Part shown: in pieces, positions 6,355 through 13,738 of the stretch | Position numbering within the stretch: position 1 is the stretch's first letter | Layout of the letters: each line of letters starts with the position of its first letter | DNA from: an uncultured Chitinophagales bacterium | GTDB taxonomy: Bacteria > Bacteroidota > Bacteroidia > Chitinophagales > Chitinophagaceae | Assembly (NCBI GenBank): GCA_946886475.1 | Contig: CAMPIQ010000103.1 | Span: 1 to 13,738 of the forward strand | Direction of reading: 5' to 3' | DNA length: 13,738 nucleotides | The notes under the pieces: generated by a model | What the model saw: the letters and a program-made list of their open reading frames with translations, nothing else | The model's database searches: none | What the model was told of the DNA's origin: nothing | Program-made: the position numbers and the translations under genes

Positions 6355-6984
6355 TTATAAAATCACATGATTCATTACTTTGATCTTCTTCCAGCTATCA
6401 TCCTCCTGTTTTTCAAAAACGATACAGATCGTTCCAAAATAGGTTTCGGGAATGGGCTGGTCTGCAAATTCTTTTCGGTATACAAGCAGGTCAATGAATG
6501 CATAGTGGCCATTGGAATCAAATAATGGTTCAGTCGAAACAAAATAAAAGCCCGTAATATTTTCTGATGATGCAATGGTTTTGTAATAAGGACCATTGAT
6601 CGTTATGTTTTTGGAAACGATTGTTGAAGATCTTTCCTGCAAAGATTTTTTTTGCTGTTTGCTGAACAGCTTATCCAGTTCCTTATCACGGAAAAGGTAA
6701 GTGTGGTGATAAGGATGGTGTTCATCGCGACTGAGAAATTTAGTGTTGAGTAGATTTCGGTCTAAATCCTTCAACCAGAACCGGTCCGGGTTCCAGCACT
6801 GGGTGGTATCCAGGATATAGACCGTATCTGGCCTTTTATCATAAAATGAAGTGGTCATCCTGAAGTTATCCGTGTCACTAAAACTAAGGTGATAGATCTC
6901 CTGTTCCTGTGAAAAGGCATCAGCAGCAAGCAAAGACGATAATAGTAAGAGGAAGGTTTTCAATTTTATGGCATTTAGTAACAT
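6355..6984 (-). CDS. Secreted protein of unknown function
   Basis: A 209-residue protein that I do not recognise. It has a signal peptide (K7 and K9, then a Leu-rich core, cleavage probably after ADAFS around residues 21-25), so it is exported. There is no lipobox Cys at the cleavage site and no transmembrane segment after it. The mature part is rich in aromatic and charged residues, with IVSKNITINGPYY, FYFVSTEPLFD and a closing stretch (FGTICIVFEKQEDDSWKKIKVMN) that reads like alternating beta-strands. It begins 26 bases after the DUF4440-like gene on the same strand, so the two are probably co-transcribed. It converges with nirK. Confidence 0.75.
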   Translation of the reverse strand: MLLNAIKLKTFLLLLSSLLAADAFSQEQEIYHLSFSDTDNFRMTTSFYDKRPDTVYILDTTQCWNPDRFWLKDLDRNLLNTKFLSRDEHHPYHHTYLFRDKELDKLFSKQQKKSLQERSSTIVSKNITINGPYYKTIASSENITGFYFVSTEPLFDSNGHYAFIDLLVYRKEFADQPIPETYFGTICIVFEKQEDDSWKKIKVMNHVIL

Positions 6985-7010
6985 TCAAAAAATTTGATCA
7001 TGCAGCTTTC

Positions 7011-7475
7011 TCAATGAATGGAAACCACCGGTGTGCCCTGCCAGGTAACCGCCTTCCAGTTCTTACCCCTTTTCACCCATACATCGTAGAACCTTGTTTT
7101 TCTTTCAAACGTACTGTCTGTTTTATTATTATAGGTATGCATGATAAAGGAAACTACAGCCGCATCGCCATAAACATGCACAACAGGTTCTTCAAGTTTA
7201 AAAGAATCCCGCACAATGCTTTCCTTTATTCTATCAATGTTATCCTGGTAAATAGTTCTTAACACATCGTGTTTATTCCTGATCATGCCATTATTTAATT
7301 CAATGAATGTTGAATCCATTAGGGAAGAAAGAAAGGCCGTATCATTTTGAAATTCTCTTGTAATGGCCAGCATTTCCAGGTCCATCAGTTCCTTTGCTGT
7401 TGTATCTGCCGGTGTGTGATCCTGGCAGGCCTGGAAACAAAAAGTAAGAAAACTCATTGACAGGATCCTGATCAT
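7011..7475 (-). CDS. DUF4440/SnoaL-like (NTF2-fold) lipoprotein
   Basis: A 154-residue protein with an N-terminal hydrophobic signal ending in CFQAC; C17 may be lipidated, though the box is not ideal. From about residue 27 the pattern fits a DUF4440 / SnoaL-like cone fold: an N-terminal helix (AKELMDLEMLAITREFQNDTAFLSS), FIELNNGMIRNKHDVLRTI, then VHVYGDAAVVSFIMHTY and the final FYDVWVKRGKNWKAVTWQGTPV. These folds include small enzymes and ligand-binding proteins, so no reaction can be assigned. It is the first gene of a likely two-gene unit with the secreted protein downstream (26-base gap). The upstream ATG is preferred over the in-frame Met7 because it adds R3 before the hydrophobic core. 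Confidence 0.75.
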   Translation of the reverse strand: MIRILSMSFLTFCFQACQDHTPADTTAKELMDLEMLAITREFQNDTAFLSSLMDSTFIELNNGMIRNKHDVLRTIYQDNIDRIKESIVRDSFKLEEPVVHVYGDAAVVSFIMHTYNNKTDSTFERKTRFYDVWVKRGKNWKAVTWQGTPVVSIH

Positions 7476-7553
7476 GGTTGAAAATTTCAGATAACGATGA
7501 ATGTAATACCGGCTTTTTATAATTCAGGATTTCAGGTGTTTAATGAATATAAT

Positions 7554-7582
7554 AAAAAAACCGCACTGGTAAGATGCGGTTT
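7554..7582 (-). terminator. Intrinsic terminator of the BI-1 family gene
   Basis: On the minus strand, AAACCGCA pairs with TGCGGTTT (7558-7565 with 7575-7582) as a perfect 8-bp stem with a 9-base loop. It runs into seven T in a row (7554-7560 read in reverse). It lies 20 bases past the stop of the membrane protein gene, in the right orientation. Confidence 0.88.
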
Positions 7583-7601
7583 CAATGATATAAGAATTTA
7601 C

Positions 7602-8300
7602 TTATCGCTTGCTGCCAAAGATCCTCAGCAACATCAGGAACAGGTTGATGAAGTCAAGATATAGTGATAAAGCGCCTATAATGGCTCCTTTCTTATATTC
7701 ATCGGTTCCTTCCGTTACCTGTCCGCCCATGTTCTTGACCTTTTGGGTATCGTAGGCAATCAGTCCTGTAAAAATGAATACACCTGCATAAGTAGTGATC
7801 CAATACAACATCGTGCTGTTTAAAAAGATATTTATTACCGAGGCTATGATCAATCCGATCAGCATCATAAAAAGTAAGCTTCCGAATTTTGTAAGGTCAT
7901 TTCCTGTAAACCATCCATAAGCACTCATCACAGCAAACATGCCTCCCGTGATCAGGAAAGTTGATGCAAGCGAACCTGCTGTATAGATCAGGAACAGTGC
8001 GGAGAAAACGATCCCTGTCAGCACAGCGTACAAAACAAAAATCGCCGTTGCTGTAGTAACAGAAATTTTATTGACCCAGCCAATCAGGCTGCCAACCATC
8101 AAAAGCTTTACGATCATTAATCCGATAAACATCCATTGGTTTGCAAAAATAAAACTCATGATGGTATTACTTCCTGAAACATACCAGGCAACAAGTCCTG
8201 TAATGGCCAGTGCTCCGGCCATCCAGCCATATACTTTTGAGATAAATCTTTTCTGGTCAAGTTCCAGTTGTTCCGGCGATATCAGTATCTGAGTATCCAT
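7602..8300 (-). CDS. Bax inhibitor-1 (YccA/YetJ-like) family membrane protein
   Basis: A 232-residue polytopic inner-membrane protein of the BI-1 / UPF0005 family. Bacterial members such as B. subtilis YetJ form pH-sensitive calcium leak channels; that role here is by homology only. Seven hydrophobic segments can be drawn, roughly at 25-42, 50-76, 82-104, 108-130, 137-160, 164-184 and 206-228. The family signature GVFIFTGLIAYDTQKVKNMG (about 173-192) is clear, as is ALSLYLDFINLFLMLLRIFG near the C-terminus. D184 and D216 correspond to the conserved acidic pair of the pH gate. The N-terminal 20 residues are polar. It ends in a strong terminator and is preceded by a repeat-bearing spacer, so it probably forms its own transcript. 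Confidence 0.93.
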   Translation of the reverse strand: MDTQILISPEQLELDQKRFISKVYGWMAGALAITGLVAWYVSGSNTIMSFIFANQWMFIGLMIVKLLMVGSLIGWVNKISVTTATAIFVLYAVLTGIVFSALFLIYTAGSLASTFLITGGMFAVMSAYGWFTGNDLTKFGSLLFMMLIGLIIASVINIFLNSTMLYWITTYAGVFIFTGLIAYDTQKVKNMGGQVTEGTDEYKKGAIIGALSLYLDFINLFLMLLRIFGSKR

Positions 8301-8385
8301 AATTAGAATTTGGAGAACAATATAATGTGAAATTTATGAAAATGGAAGGGGGGAGGGAGTCGGATTGTGGAGTCTTGAGTCGGGG

Positions 8386-8492
8386 AGTTCAAAGTTCAAA
8401 GTCGGTGAACTACTGTCGGAGAGATTGTTCGAATTCCTGGTTTTTGATTTACAACTGAATTCCGTAAACGACCTGACTTTGAACTTTGAACT
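8386..8492. repeat. Perfect 18-bp inverted repeat with a 71-base spacer
   Basis: AGTTCAAAGTTCAAAGTC (8386-8403) is the exact reverse complement of 8475-8492. Each arm is itself a doubled 7-base word (GTTCAAA). The flank at 8358-8385 is built from repeated AGTCGG and AGTCTTG words. The right side ends about 20 bases from the mqnE stop (8514-8516). The 213-base gap between mqnE and the BI-1 gene holds no convincing gene and no T-tract terminator. Confidence 0.75.
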
Positions 8493-8513
8493 GTTGACCG
8501 TCCGATTGCCGCC

Positions 8514-9644
8514 TCAAAACCTCTCAATCTCATTATACAGGGTATCTCTTTCCACCGGTGTTCTGTTCACCTGTTTGATCAGCGTAACAATTTCCTCCGT
8601 GGTCATGGCTGGATTTTGTTCTTCTGATCCTGCCATAGAATAAATTTTGGTGGTATCATCAATGGTTCCATCTATATCATCAACACCAAATGCAAGGGTG
8701 AGCTGGGCGTTTTTTCGTCCCAGCATGGGCCAGTAGGCTTTGAGGTGCGGAAAATTGTCCATATAGATCCGTGCAACAGCATACATTTTCATGTCTTCGA
8801 TTACGCTGGCCTCAGGCACATGGCTCATGTCATTATCACCGTTGCGGAACTTAAGCGGAATAAAAGTATTAAAGCCACCGGTTTTATCCTGCAATTGCCT
8901 CAATCTTTCCATATGATCTATCCTGTGTGCATAGTTTTCAATATGACCATATAACATGGTGGCATTGCTATGCATGCCTGCACGGTGTATGGCTTCATGT
9001 ATGTTGAGCCAGCCTTCGGCATTTACCTTATCAGCACAGATCTTTTTCCTGATCTCCTCATCAAAGATCTCAGCGCCGCCTCCTGGAATGGAATTTAATC
9101 CCGCCTCTTTCAACACCTGAACGCCTTCATCTACACTGAGCTTTGCTTTTCGGAACATATAATCCAGTTCCACAGCTGTAAATGCCTTAATGTGAAGGTC
9201 AGGCCTGTGGGCGCGAATGGCTTTTAAAAGATCAGCAAAGAAATAAAGATTCATTTTTGGATGAACGCCTCCAACTATATGAACTTCAGTTTCGGGTTTG
9301 CCATCATATTTTTTTACAATGTTCAGCATATCATCTATACTGAGTTCCCAGCCTTCCTCTCTTTTGGCGTACAGCCGGGAGTAAGAACAAAAGTTACAGG
9401 TGAATACACAAACATTTGTTGGTTCAATATGAAAATTTCGGTTGAAAAAAACCTTGTCACCGTGCATCCGTTCACGAACATGATTGGCCAGTGAACCCAA
9501 AAATGCAGGACTTCCTTTTTCAAATAAAACAATTCCTTCTTCAGGGCTTATTCTCTCGCCACTATACAGTTTTATAGCAATCCGCTGCAATTCAGGATCA
9601 GTTCCTGAGAGCGGTATTTTTTGAGTCGATTCTTCTGTTATCAT
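8514..9644 (-). CDS. mqnE: Aminofutalosine synthase (radical SAM)
   Basis: MqnE joins 3-[(1-carboxyvinyl)oxy]benzoate to SAM-derived adenosine to make aminofutalosine, an early step of menaquinone synthesis by the futalosine pathway; cytoplasmic. The radical-SAM cluster motif C-x3-C-x2-C is C79-C83-C86 in PTNVCVFTCNFCSYSR. HIVGGVHP (122-129), KAFTAVELDYM (153-163), SIPGGGAEIFDEEIR (185-199), TMLYGHIE (229-236) and KAYWPMLGRKNAQLTLAFGVDDIDGT (302-327) are the MqnE pattern, not that of MqnC or CofH. The 376 residues match the family length, and it ends VERDTLYNEI as usual. No other menaquinone gene is in the window, so the pathway genes are scattered. Confidence 0.93.
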   Translation of the reverse strand: MITEESTQKIPLSGTDPELQRIAIKLYSGERISPEEGIVLFEKGSPAFLGSLANHVRERMHGDKVFFNRNFHIEPTNVCVFTCNFCSYSRLYAKREEGWELSIDDMLNIVKKYDGKPETEVHIVGGVHPKMNLYFFADLLKAIRAHRPDLHIKAFTAVELDYMFRKAKLSVDEGVQVLKEAGLNSIPGGGAEIFDEEIRKKICADKVNAEGWLNIHEAIHRAGMHSNATMLYGHIENYAHRIDHMERLRQLQDKTGGFNTFIPLKFRNGDNDMSHVPEASVIEDMKMYAVARIYMDNFPHLKAYWPMLGRKNAQLTLAFGVDDIDGTIDDTTKIYSMAGSEEQNPAMTTEEIVTLIKQVNRTPVERDTLYNEIERF

Positions 9645-9652
9645 ATCAACTG

Positions 9653-9660
9653 CAAAAATA
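9653..9660 (-). promoter_or_regulatory. Candidate -7 element of mqnE
   Basis: On the minus strand, TATTTTTG matches TAnnTTTG exactly, eight bases before the mqnE ATG (9644-9642). If used, the transcript would have almost no leader. A matching -33 element at the usual distance is not evident. Confidence 0.3.
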
Positions 9661-9727
9661 GTTGTTTATTATCCTCCAGGTATTGACCTATATCAACCCT
9701 AAAAAACTGGACATTGGTCAGCAACAG

Positions 9728-9756
9728 AAAGCCTCCTGTTTAAAGGAGGCTTTTTT
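9728..9756. terminator. Intrinsic terminator hairpin between the metallopeptidase gene and mqnE
   Basis: AAAGCCTCCT (9728-9737) pairs with AGGAGGCTTT (9744-9753), a perfect 10-bp stem with a 6-base loop. By position it should end the minus-strand metallopeptidase transcript (stop at 9792). However, the longer T-run (six T, 9751-9756) is on the plus strand, while the minus-strand exit reads only TTTCTG. It may act in both directions. Confidence 0.75.
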
Positions 9757-9791
9757 AAGTTTGCCAAGGAAAGCAGGAAATAATGATGTTT

Positions 9792-12700
9792 TTATAATTT
9801 GATCACCCTGTCCGTTACTTCCCTGTCGTTGTATCCTAATTTAATGATATAAACACCGGCTGCTTTTCCGGTCAGGTTAATGTCCTGTACATTCAAAGCA
9901 TTGCCATTAAAGTTTTTCTGGTAAACCAGTTGGCCGGCCGCATTGTACACATTGATGTATTTCAAATCTGTTGGAGGCTGTATATGCCAGACACTAAAGC
10001 TGTTGGTGAATGGAGATGGCAATACCAGGTAGCCCTGCTGTTTCAACTGGTCTGGCAGGACCCTGGTTGACAGGTTTACATTATCAATAAAAATATTATT
10101 CTCAAAATGATTGGTTGTTCTGAAAAATACCATTACCGGTCCTGTACCGCCAAAACCGGTCAGGTCGATGGTCTCATTTCTCCAATGGGCAGCTGTGGTT
10201 GGGAAAAATTCAACCGGAGCAGAGGAAGGAATGATCACGGTTTGCAGTTCATCACCCCATTTTTTATATACGCTGGTAAAAGTATTACCACAGTCCTTAC
10301 TTACAAGCACTTCAAGTGTATCCATAGGTATAGCCGGACTTCCGGGATAACTGAATATGGCCGCTGCCACATCAAACCTGAGTTTTACCGAATCAACTCC
10401 TGTATAATTTACATTCGGTGTTACCAGGTCATCTTTTTGTGAGGTAACATTATAATTAAAGGTATTTACATAGGCAGATCCGGGCGTTACATTTCCATTT
10501 TCATGTCTGTTCCACGTAATGCCTCCATCGGGATTTACAACAGACCAGTTGGCAGGAGGGAAGGTGGTTCCGGTAAATGCTTCTACCAGTGGTGCTTCTA
10601 CGCTGCCGGCAATATAAAATGTTTTTGTAAGTGTATCATTGAAAAGATAATGATCACCTGTGCCGCTAATGCTTACCGGATCAATTGAATAAACTTTTAT
10701 TGTATGGGCTCCTGAAGCGTTGATACTGGCAGCTGCAAGATTAAGTGTAGCAGTAGCTTCTCTTTGAAGATTCAATCCATTGAAGGTACCTGTTTGCAAT
10801 GCGCCGTTATCTATGCTGTAAACGATCTTTACGGAAGAAACAGTTTCCGTGCCTGCATTTCTTATAGTAACCGAAGGAATCACCTCTCCATTACAAACAA
10901 TGGCTGCAGGTTGTGCAATGGCCTGTATGGCAATATCCCGATCAAACAGGGATGCTATGTTGATGTTATCAATAAATACATTATTCCCTTCCCTGTTGGT
11001 GTTCCTGATCATTACACTTATACTTCCATTGGCCAGTAAGGTACCGCCAATAGCGACCCTTTCATTTCTCCAGTCGGCCGCGTTTGCAAAATTAAATGGA
11101 GTGGATGAACTGCCTGAAGTGGAAAGTTCATTGCCCCATTTCTTATACACGCTGGTGAAAGTATTGCCGCAATCCGTTGATACCAGAACACTCAGCGTAT
11201 CAAAATAATTTGGATTGGGATAATTTTTATGCGCCAGGTCAAACCTGATGATCAGAGAATCTGCATTGGCTACATTAATGAATGGCGACCTGAGATCATC
11301 TGTTTCATTGTGCGAAACGTTGGTATAGTTATCTATGAAAGCGGCATTATTACTATTTCTTCCTGGTTGTTTTCTTATCCAGGTATTTGCTCCATCCGGA
11401 TTGTTGATCTGCCACCCGGCGGGAGGGAAGAAAACCTCGAATCCTTCTGTCAAAGGCGGGTTCACCAGATTTACAACACTGAATGTTTTTGACAGGGTAT
11501 CATTTGTTGTAATGATATCGCCGCTTCCTCCTGATGAAGTTGGATTAAAAGTAAAGGCCGTGATATTCCTGTTGCCACTGCTCATGGCAGCAGACTGATT
11601 TAAGGCAACCGTAACGCTTGCACCCGGAGCAAGGTTCTGTGAAGTGAACGTACTGGTAACAATAGCACCATTATCTATCCTGTATCCTACCTCAAATCCC
11701 GTTATGGTCTCAGCTCCGCTGTTGAGAACCGTTACAGTTGGAGTAATAAGCGGTGAACAGGCAGTTGTTCCGGGATTATTGATAGATACCAGGCGAATAT
11801 CTCTTTGCGACTGCTTCTGGATATTGATGTTATCAATATAAATATTATTTCCCCAGCGGCTGGTATTTCTGAAAACAACTATCACATTGGGATTACTGAG
11901 CAGGGCGCCTGAAATACTGATCAACTCACTTCTCCAGTCAGCCAATTCAGGTGTCAGGTAATTGGTGGCGCCTGCACCTGCAGTAGCCAGCGCCGGCCCC
12001 CATTTTTTATAAACTGTTTGAAAGCTGGCCCCGCAATTATTTGAAACCAGAACAGAAAGCGTATCATAAAAATCAGGATTCGCGAAATATTTATGAGCAA
12101 GATCAAAACTGATATTCATTGTGGTGGCGCCGGTGGTAGAAATGGCGGAACTTCTGAAATCATCAATATGATCTGTATAGTCATCCGTGAAATTGTCGAT
12201 CCACATGGAGCCCGAACTATTGCGGCCAATATTTTTTCTTTGCCATTGCGAGGGGTCTCCATTATAATTTATACTGGCCCATCCGGATGGAGGAAATCCG
12301 GCTGCTTCAAATCCTTCTGTTACCGGCATTGTTACCGTTGGCAGGAAAGTAACTGATGATGTAGCCGCATTATTTGCATTATTTCCATCTGCCACACCAT
12401 TGGGAAGTGTTGTGCTTACGGTGAGTGAATTTAATCCTGTAGCCAGGTTAATGGCAGGGAGGTTTACGCTGGTGCTTGTACCGGATGCAAGACTTCCCGT
12501 CCAGACAAATGGTGTTTGTGGTGTTCCATTCAGGTTTAGTGTGATGGTAACCGTTGTTAAGGTGGCTGAGCCGAAATTTTTAAGTGTTACTACCGGGTTC
12601 ACCGTAGATGCACAAACAAATCCTCCGTTTGCAGGAGTAAGGATGGCTGAGATACCGGCATCGTTAGGTTCTGGCGTTAATGCCTCACAACCATTTGAAA

Positions 12701-13712
12701 TGAGAAGGGTATTTCTGTCTGCTGAAGAATTCAGCGCCGCTTCCATTCTTGTAACCTGGTTATGGGTAAACAGGAGCATGCACCGGTCATCGGCATAATC
12801 CATATGGTTCTGCCACATAACTCCAGGCGCTGCCGGACTGCAATTGTCAAGAATCGGGGGAAAATCCGTACAACCAAAATTGGGTCCGTCGGTTGGCGGG
12901 GTATCAGCACAACCATCAGTTAATGTACAGGTAGGGTTGCCGTTGTTATTAGGTCCCCAGGTATGATCGAGATTGAAATAATGCCCGATCTCATGAACAG
13001 CGGTCTTGCCCTCGTTGAAACTTTCATAATGATAGCCACCACTTCCTTCACCAGGACCTGATCCGAAAGCCCTGTAGTCAACAACATAACCTATATTCTG
13101 ATGTCCCGGAGGCCAGGTGCCGGGTTTGTAGGAAAATCCAAGTGTACCTGACATTCCAAAATTCACCACCCACATGTTGAGATAGTTTTGGGTGTTCCAT
13201 GCAGGAGCAACCGTACTTGGATGGGAAGGGTCGGATGAAAAGTCGGTATTGTTAATGATCCTTACAATACCTGTGGTGGCCGCATTGGCTGGTGTTCTTT
13301 TGGCCAGACAAAAACGGATCTGGCTTCTTGCATAAGATGTTCTGAATGGTTCATAAACCCTCATGCTGTCACCGGCCGGTGCTCCGCCATAATACCAGTT
13401 CAACGTATCCAGTTGTCTTTGCACCACCGCATCTGTTACCACGGTGGGATCGGGGAGGGCAATATGCACCACCACCGGAATATTTATGATAGCAGCTGTT
13501 TTGAATAAACGTGCCGCAGGATCATTCATCAGTTGTCTTACCTTATCGTCCAGTTGCCTTCTGGTGTTTTCATACCTGAGTTTTGCCTGCGGGTCCCGGC
13601 TGAACAACTCCTGCATTTTTTCTTCAGTAATGCATTTTTTTATTTGTTGTGCAGTGGTTGAAAAACTAAAAAGGGAAAGCAGGGCAAATACAAGGGAAAT
13701 AGATTTTTTCAA
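9792..13712 (-). CDS. Secreted M43-type metallopeptidase with repeat domains and T9SS sorting tail
   Basis: A 1306-residue extracellular zinc peptidase of the pappalysin/cytophagalysin type. The signal peptide is residues 1-21 (MKKSISL...TTA/QQ), followed by a propeptide-like segment and a peptidase domain at about 77-340. The zinc motif is HEIGHYFNLDH (H240, E241, H244, H250), with the Met-turn at M304 (NHMDYADDRC). Three tandem units of about 290 residues follow, each a CARDB-like beta-sandwich and a choice-of-anchor-J/MAM-like domain (anchors at about 466-631, 756-919, 1044-1214). Residues 1230-1306 form a type IX (Por) sorting domain (VLPSPFTNSF, GQLVYQKNF, GVYIIKLGYNDREVTDRVIKL). The start is TTG at 13712: no in-frame ATG lies upstream in the window, and the TTG gives a perfect signal peptide. 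The substrate is unknown; the repeats may bind glycans or protein surfaces (inference). Confidence 0.93.
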   Translation of the reverse strand: MKKSISLVFALLSLFSFSTTAQQIKKCITEEKMQELFSRDPQAKLRYENTRRQLDDKVRQLMNDPAARLFKTAAIINIPVVVHIALPDPTVVTDAVVQRQLDTLNWYYGGAPAGDSMRVYEPFRTSYARSQIRFCLAKRTPANAATTGIVRIINNTDFSSDPSHPSTVAPAWNTQNYLNMWVVNFGMSGTLGFSYKPGTWPPGHQNIGYVVDYRAFGSGPGEGSGGYHYESFNEGKTAVHEIGHYFNLDHTWGPNNNGNPTCTLTDGCADTPPTDGPNFGCTDFPPILDNCSPAAPGVMWQNHMDYADDRCMLLFTHNQVTRMEAALNSSADRNTLLISNGCEALTPEPNDAGISAILTPANGGFVCASTVNPVVTLKNFGSATLTTVTITLNLNGTPQTPFVWTGSLASGTSTSVNLPAINLATGLNSLTVSTTLPNGVADGNNANNAATSSVTFLPTVTMPVTEGFEAAGFPPSGWASINYNGDPSQWQRKNIGRNSSGSMWIDNFTDDYTDHIDDFRSSAISTTGATTMNISFDLAHKYFANPDFYDTLSVLVSNNCGASFQTVYKKWGPALATAGAGATNYLTPELADWRSELISISGALLSNPNVIVVFRNTSRWGNNIYIDNINIQKQSQRDIRLVSINNPGTTACSPLITPTVTVLNSGAETITGFEVGYRIDNGAIVTSTFTSQNLAPGASVTVALNQSAAMSSGNRNITAFTFNPTSSGGSGDIITTNDTLSKTFSVVNLVNPPLTEGFEVFFPPAGWQINNPDGANTWIRKQPGRNSNNAAFIDNYTNVSHNETDDLRSPFINVANADSLIIRFDLAHKNYPNPNYFDTLSVLVSTDCGNTFTSVYKKWGNELSTSGSSSTPFNFANAADWRNERVAIGGTLLANGSISVMIRNTNREGNNVFIDNINIASLFDRDIAIQAIAQPAAIVCNGEVIPSVTIRNAGTETVSSVKIVYSIDNGALQTGTFNGLNLQREATATLNLAAASINASGAHTIKVYSIDPVSISGTGDHYLFNDTLTKTFYIAGSVEAPLVEAFTGTTFPPANWSVVNPDGGITWNRHENGNVTPGSAYVNTFNYNVTSQKDDLVTPNVNYTGVDSVKLRFDVAAAIFSYPGSPAIPMDTLEVLVSKDCGNTFTSVYKKWGDELQTVIIPSSAPVEFFPTTAAHWRNETIDLTGFGGTGPVMVFFRTTNHFENNIFIDNVNLSTRVLPDQLKQQGYLVLPSPFTNSFSVWHIQPPTDLKYINVYNAAGQLVYQKNFNGNALNVQDINLTGKAAGVYIIKLGYNDREVTDRVIKL
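10071..12317 (-). repeat. Three divergent tandem coding repeats inside the metallopeptidase gene
   Basis: Anchor-type domains lie at 11817-12317, 10956-11447 and 10071-10583, starting at E466, E756 and E1044, a period of 290 and 288 residues. Each runs EGFE/EAF-FPP-W, a W-R/H-x-G-N block, a DTLxVLVS-CG-F-xVYKKWG block, ADWR/AHWRNE and a closing NxxIDNxN. DNA similarity is still visible, best between copies 2 and 3 (around 10240-10310 and 11122-11190, where the shared protein run CGNTFTSVYKKWG is identical). Confidence 0.85.
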
Positions 13713-13738
13713 AACAGTTAGGTTTAATGATACAATCC

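Noticed and set aside
8365..8643. 92-residue plus-strand open frame over the inverted repeat and the mqnE end
   Set aside because: It overlaps the conserved C-terminus of mqnE on the opposite strand, and its first part is only the repeat arms read as protein.
8514..9644. Calling the radical SAM gene MqnC or CofH
   Set aside because: The KAFTAVE, PGGGAEIF and KAYW...DDIDGT blocks follow the MqnE pattern.
10107..12798. Many plus-strand open frames inside the peptidase region
   Set aside because: They are antisense shadows of a well-supported repeat protein, and several recur only because the coding repeats recur.
1..13738. CRISPR array, insertion sequence or prophage
   Set aside because: No regularly spaced direct repeats, transposase, integrase or phage protein is present; the intergenic repeats are paired or compact rather than arrays.

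Overview
The window looks like an ordinary chromosomal stretch from a Bacteroidota bacterium, most likely a member of the Chitinophagaceae. Three things point there: a secreted M43-type metallopeptidase ending in a type IX secretion (Por) sorting domain, a menaquinone gene of the futalosine pathway (mqnE), and lipoproteins and short A/T-rich leaders of Bacteroidota style. Some possible promoters resemble the phylum's TAnnTTTG -7 element. I see no mobile element, phage gene, CRISPR array or defence cassette.

Layout: 1-2339 (minus strand) holds a uridine-phosphorylase-like enzyme, diaminopimelate epimerase (dapF) and a Nudix hydrolase, read in that order and possibly co-transcribed. 2504-2596 (plus) is a tRNA-Cys(GCA) with its own intrinsic terminator. 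2720-6194 (plus) holds a small two-helix membrane protein, an FKBP-type prolyl isomerase lipoprotein, L-serine ammonia-lyase (TTG start) and an AniA-like copper nitrite reductase with all copper ligands. 6355-7475 (minus) holds a secreted protein of unknown function and a DUF4440/SnoaL-like lipoprotein. 7602-8300 (minus) is a Bax inhibitor-1 family membrane protein with a clear terminator. 8514-9644 (minus) is mqnE. 9792-13712 (minus) is a 1306-residue metallopeptidase with three copies of a CARDB-like plus choice-of-anchor-J/MAM-like unit and a T9SS tail; it begins with TTG.

The genes do not form one pathway. They cover cell-wall/lysine precursor supply (dapF), nucleoside salvage, serine catabolism, menaquinone synthesis, nitrite reduction and extracellular proteolysis. 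Menaquinone and NirK could both belong to respiration, but that link is inference.

The least explained signal is in the gaps. Several spacers carry inverted or self-similar repeats built from short repeated words (57-108, 1432-1465, 2597-2713, 8386-8492). They tend to abut stop codons. One seems to have supplied the last eight residues of the Nudix protein, and the same 12-base word recurs upstream of the tRNA. These look like a family of dispersed intergenic elements and are the best candidates for a second look.
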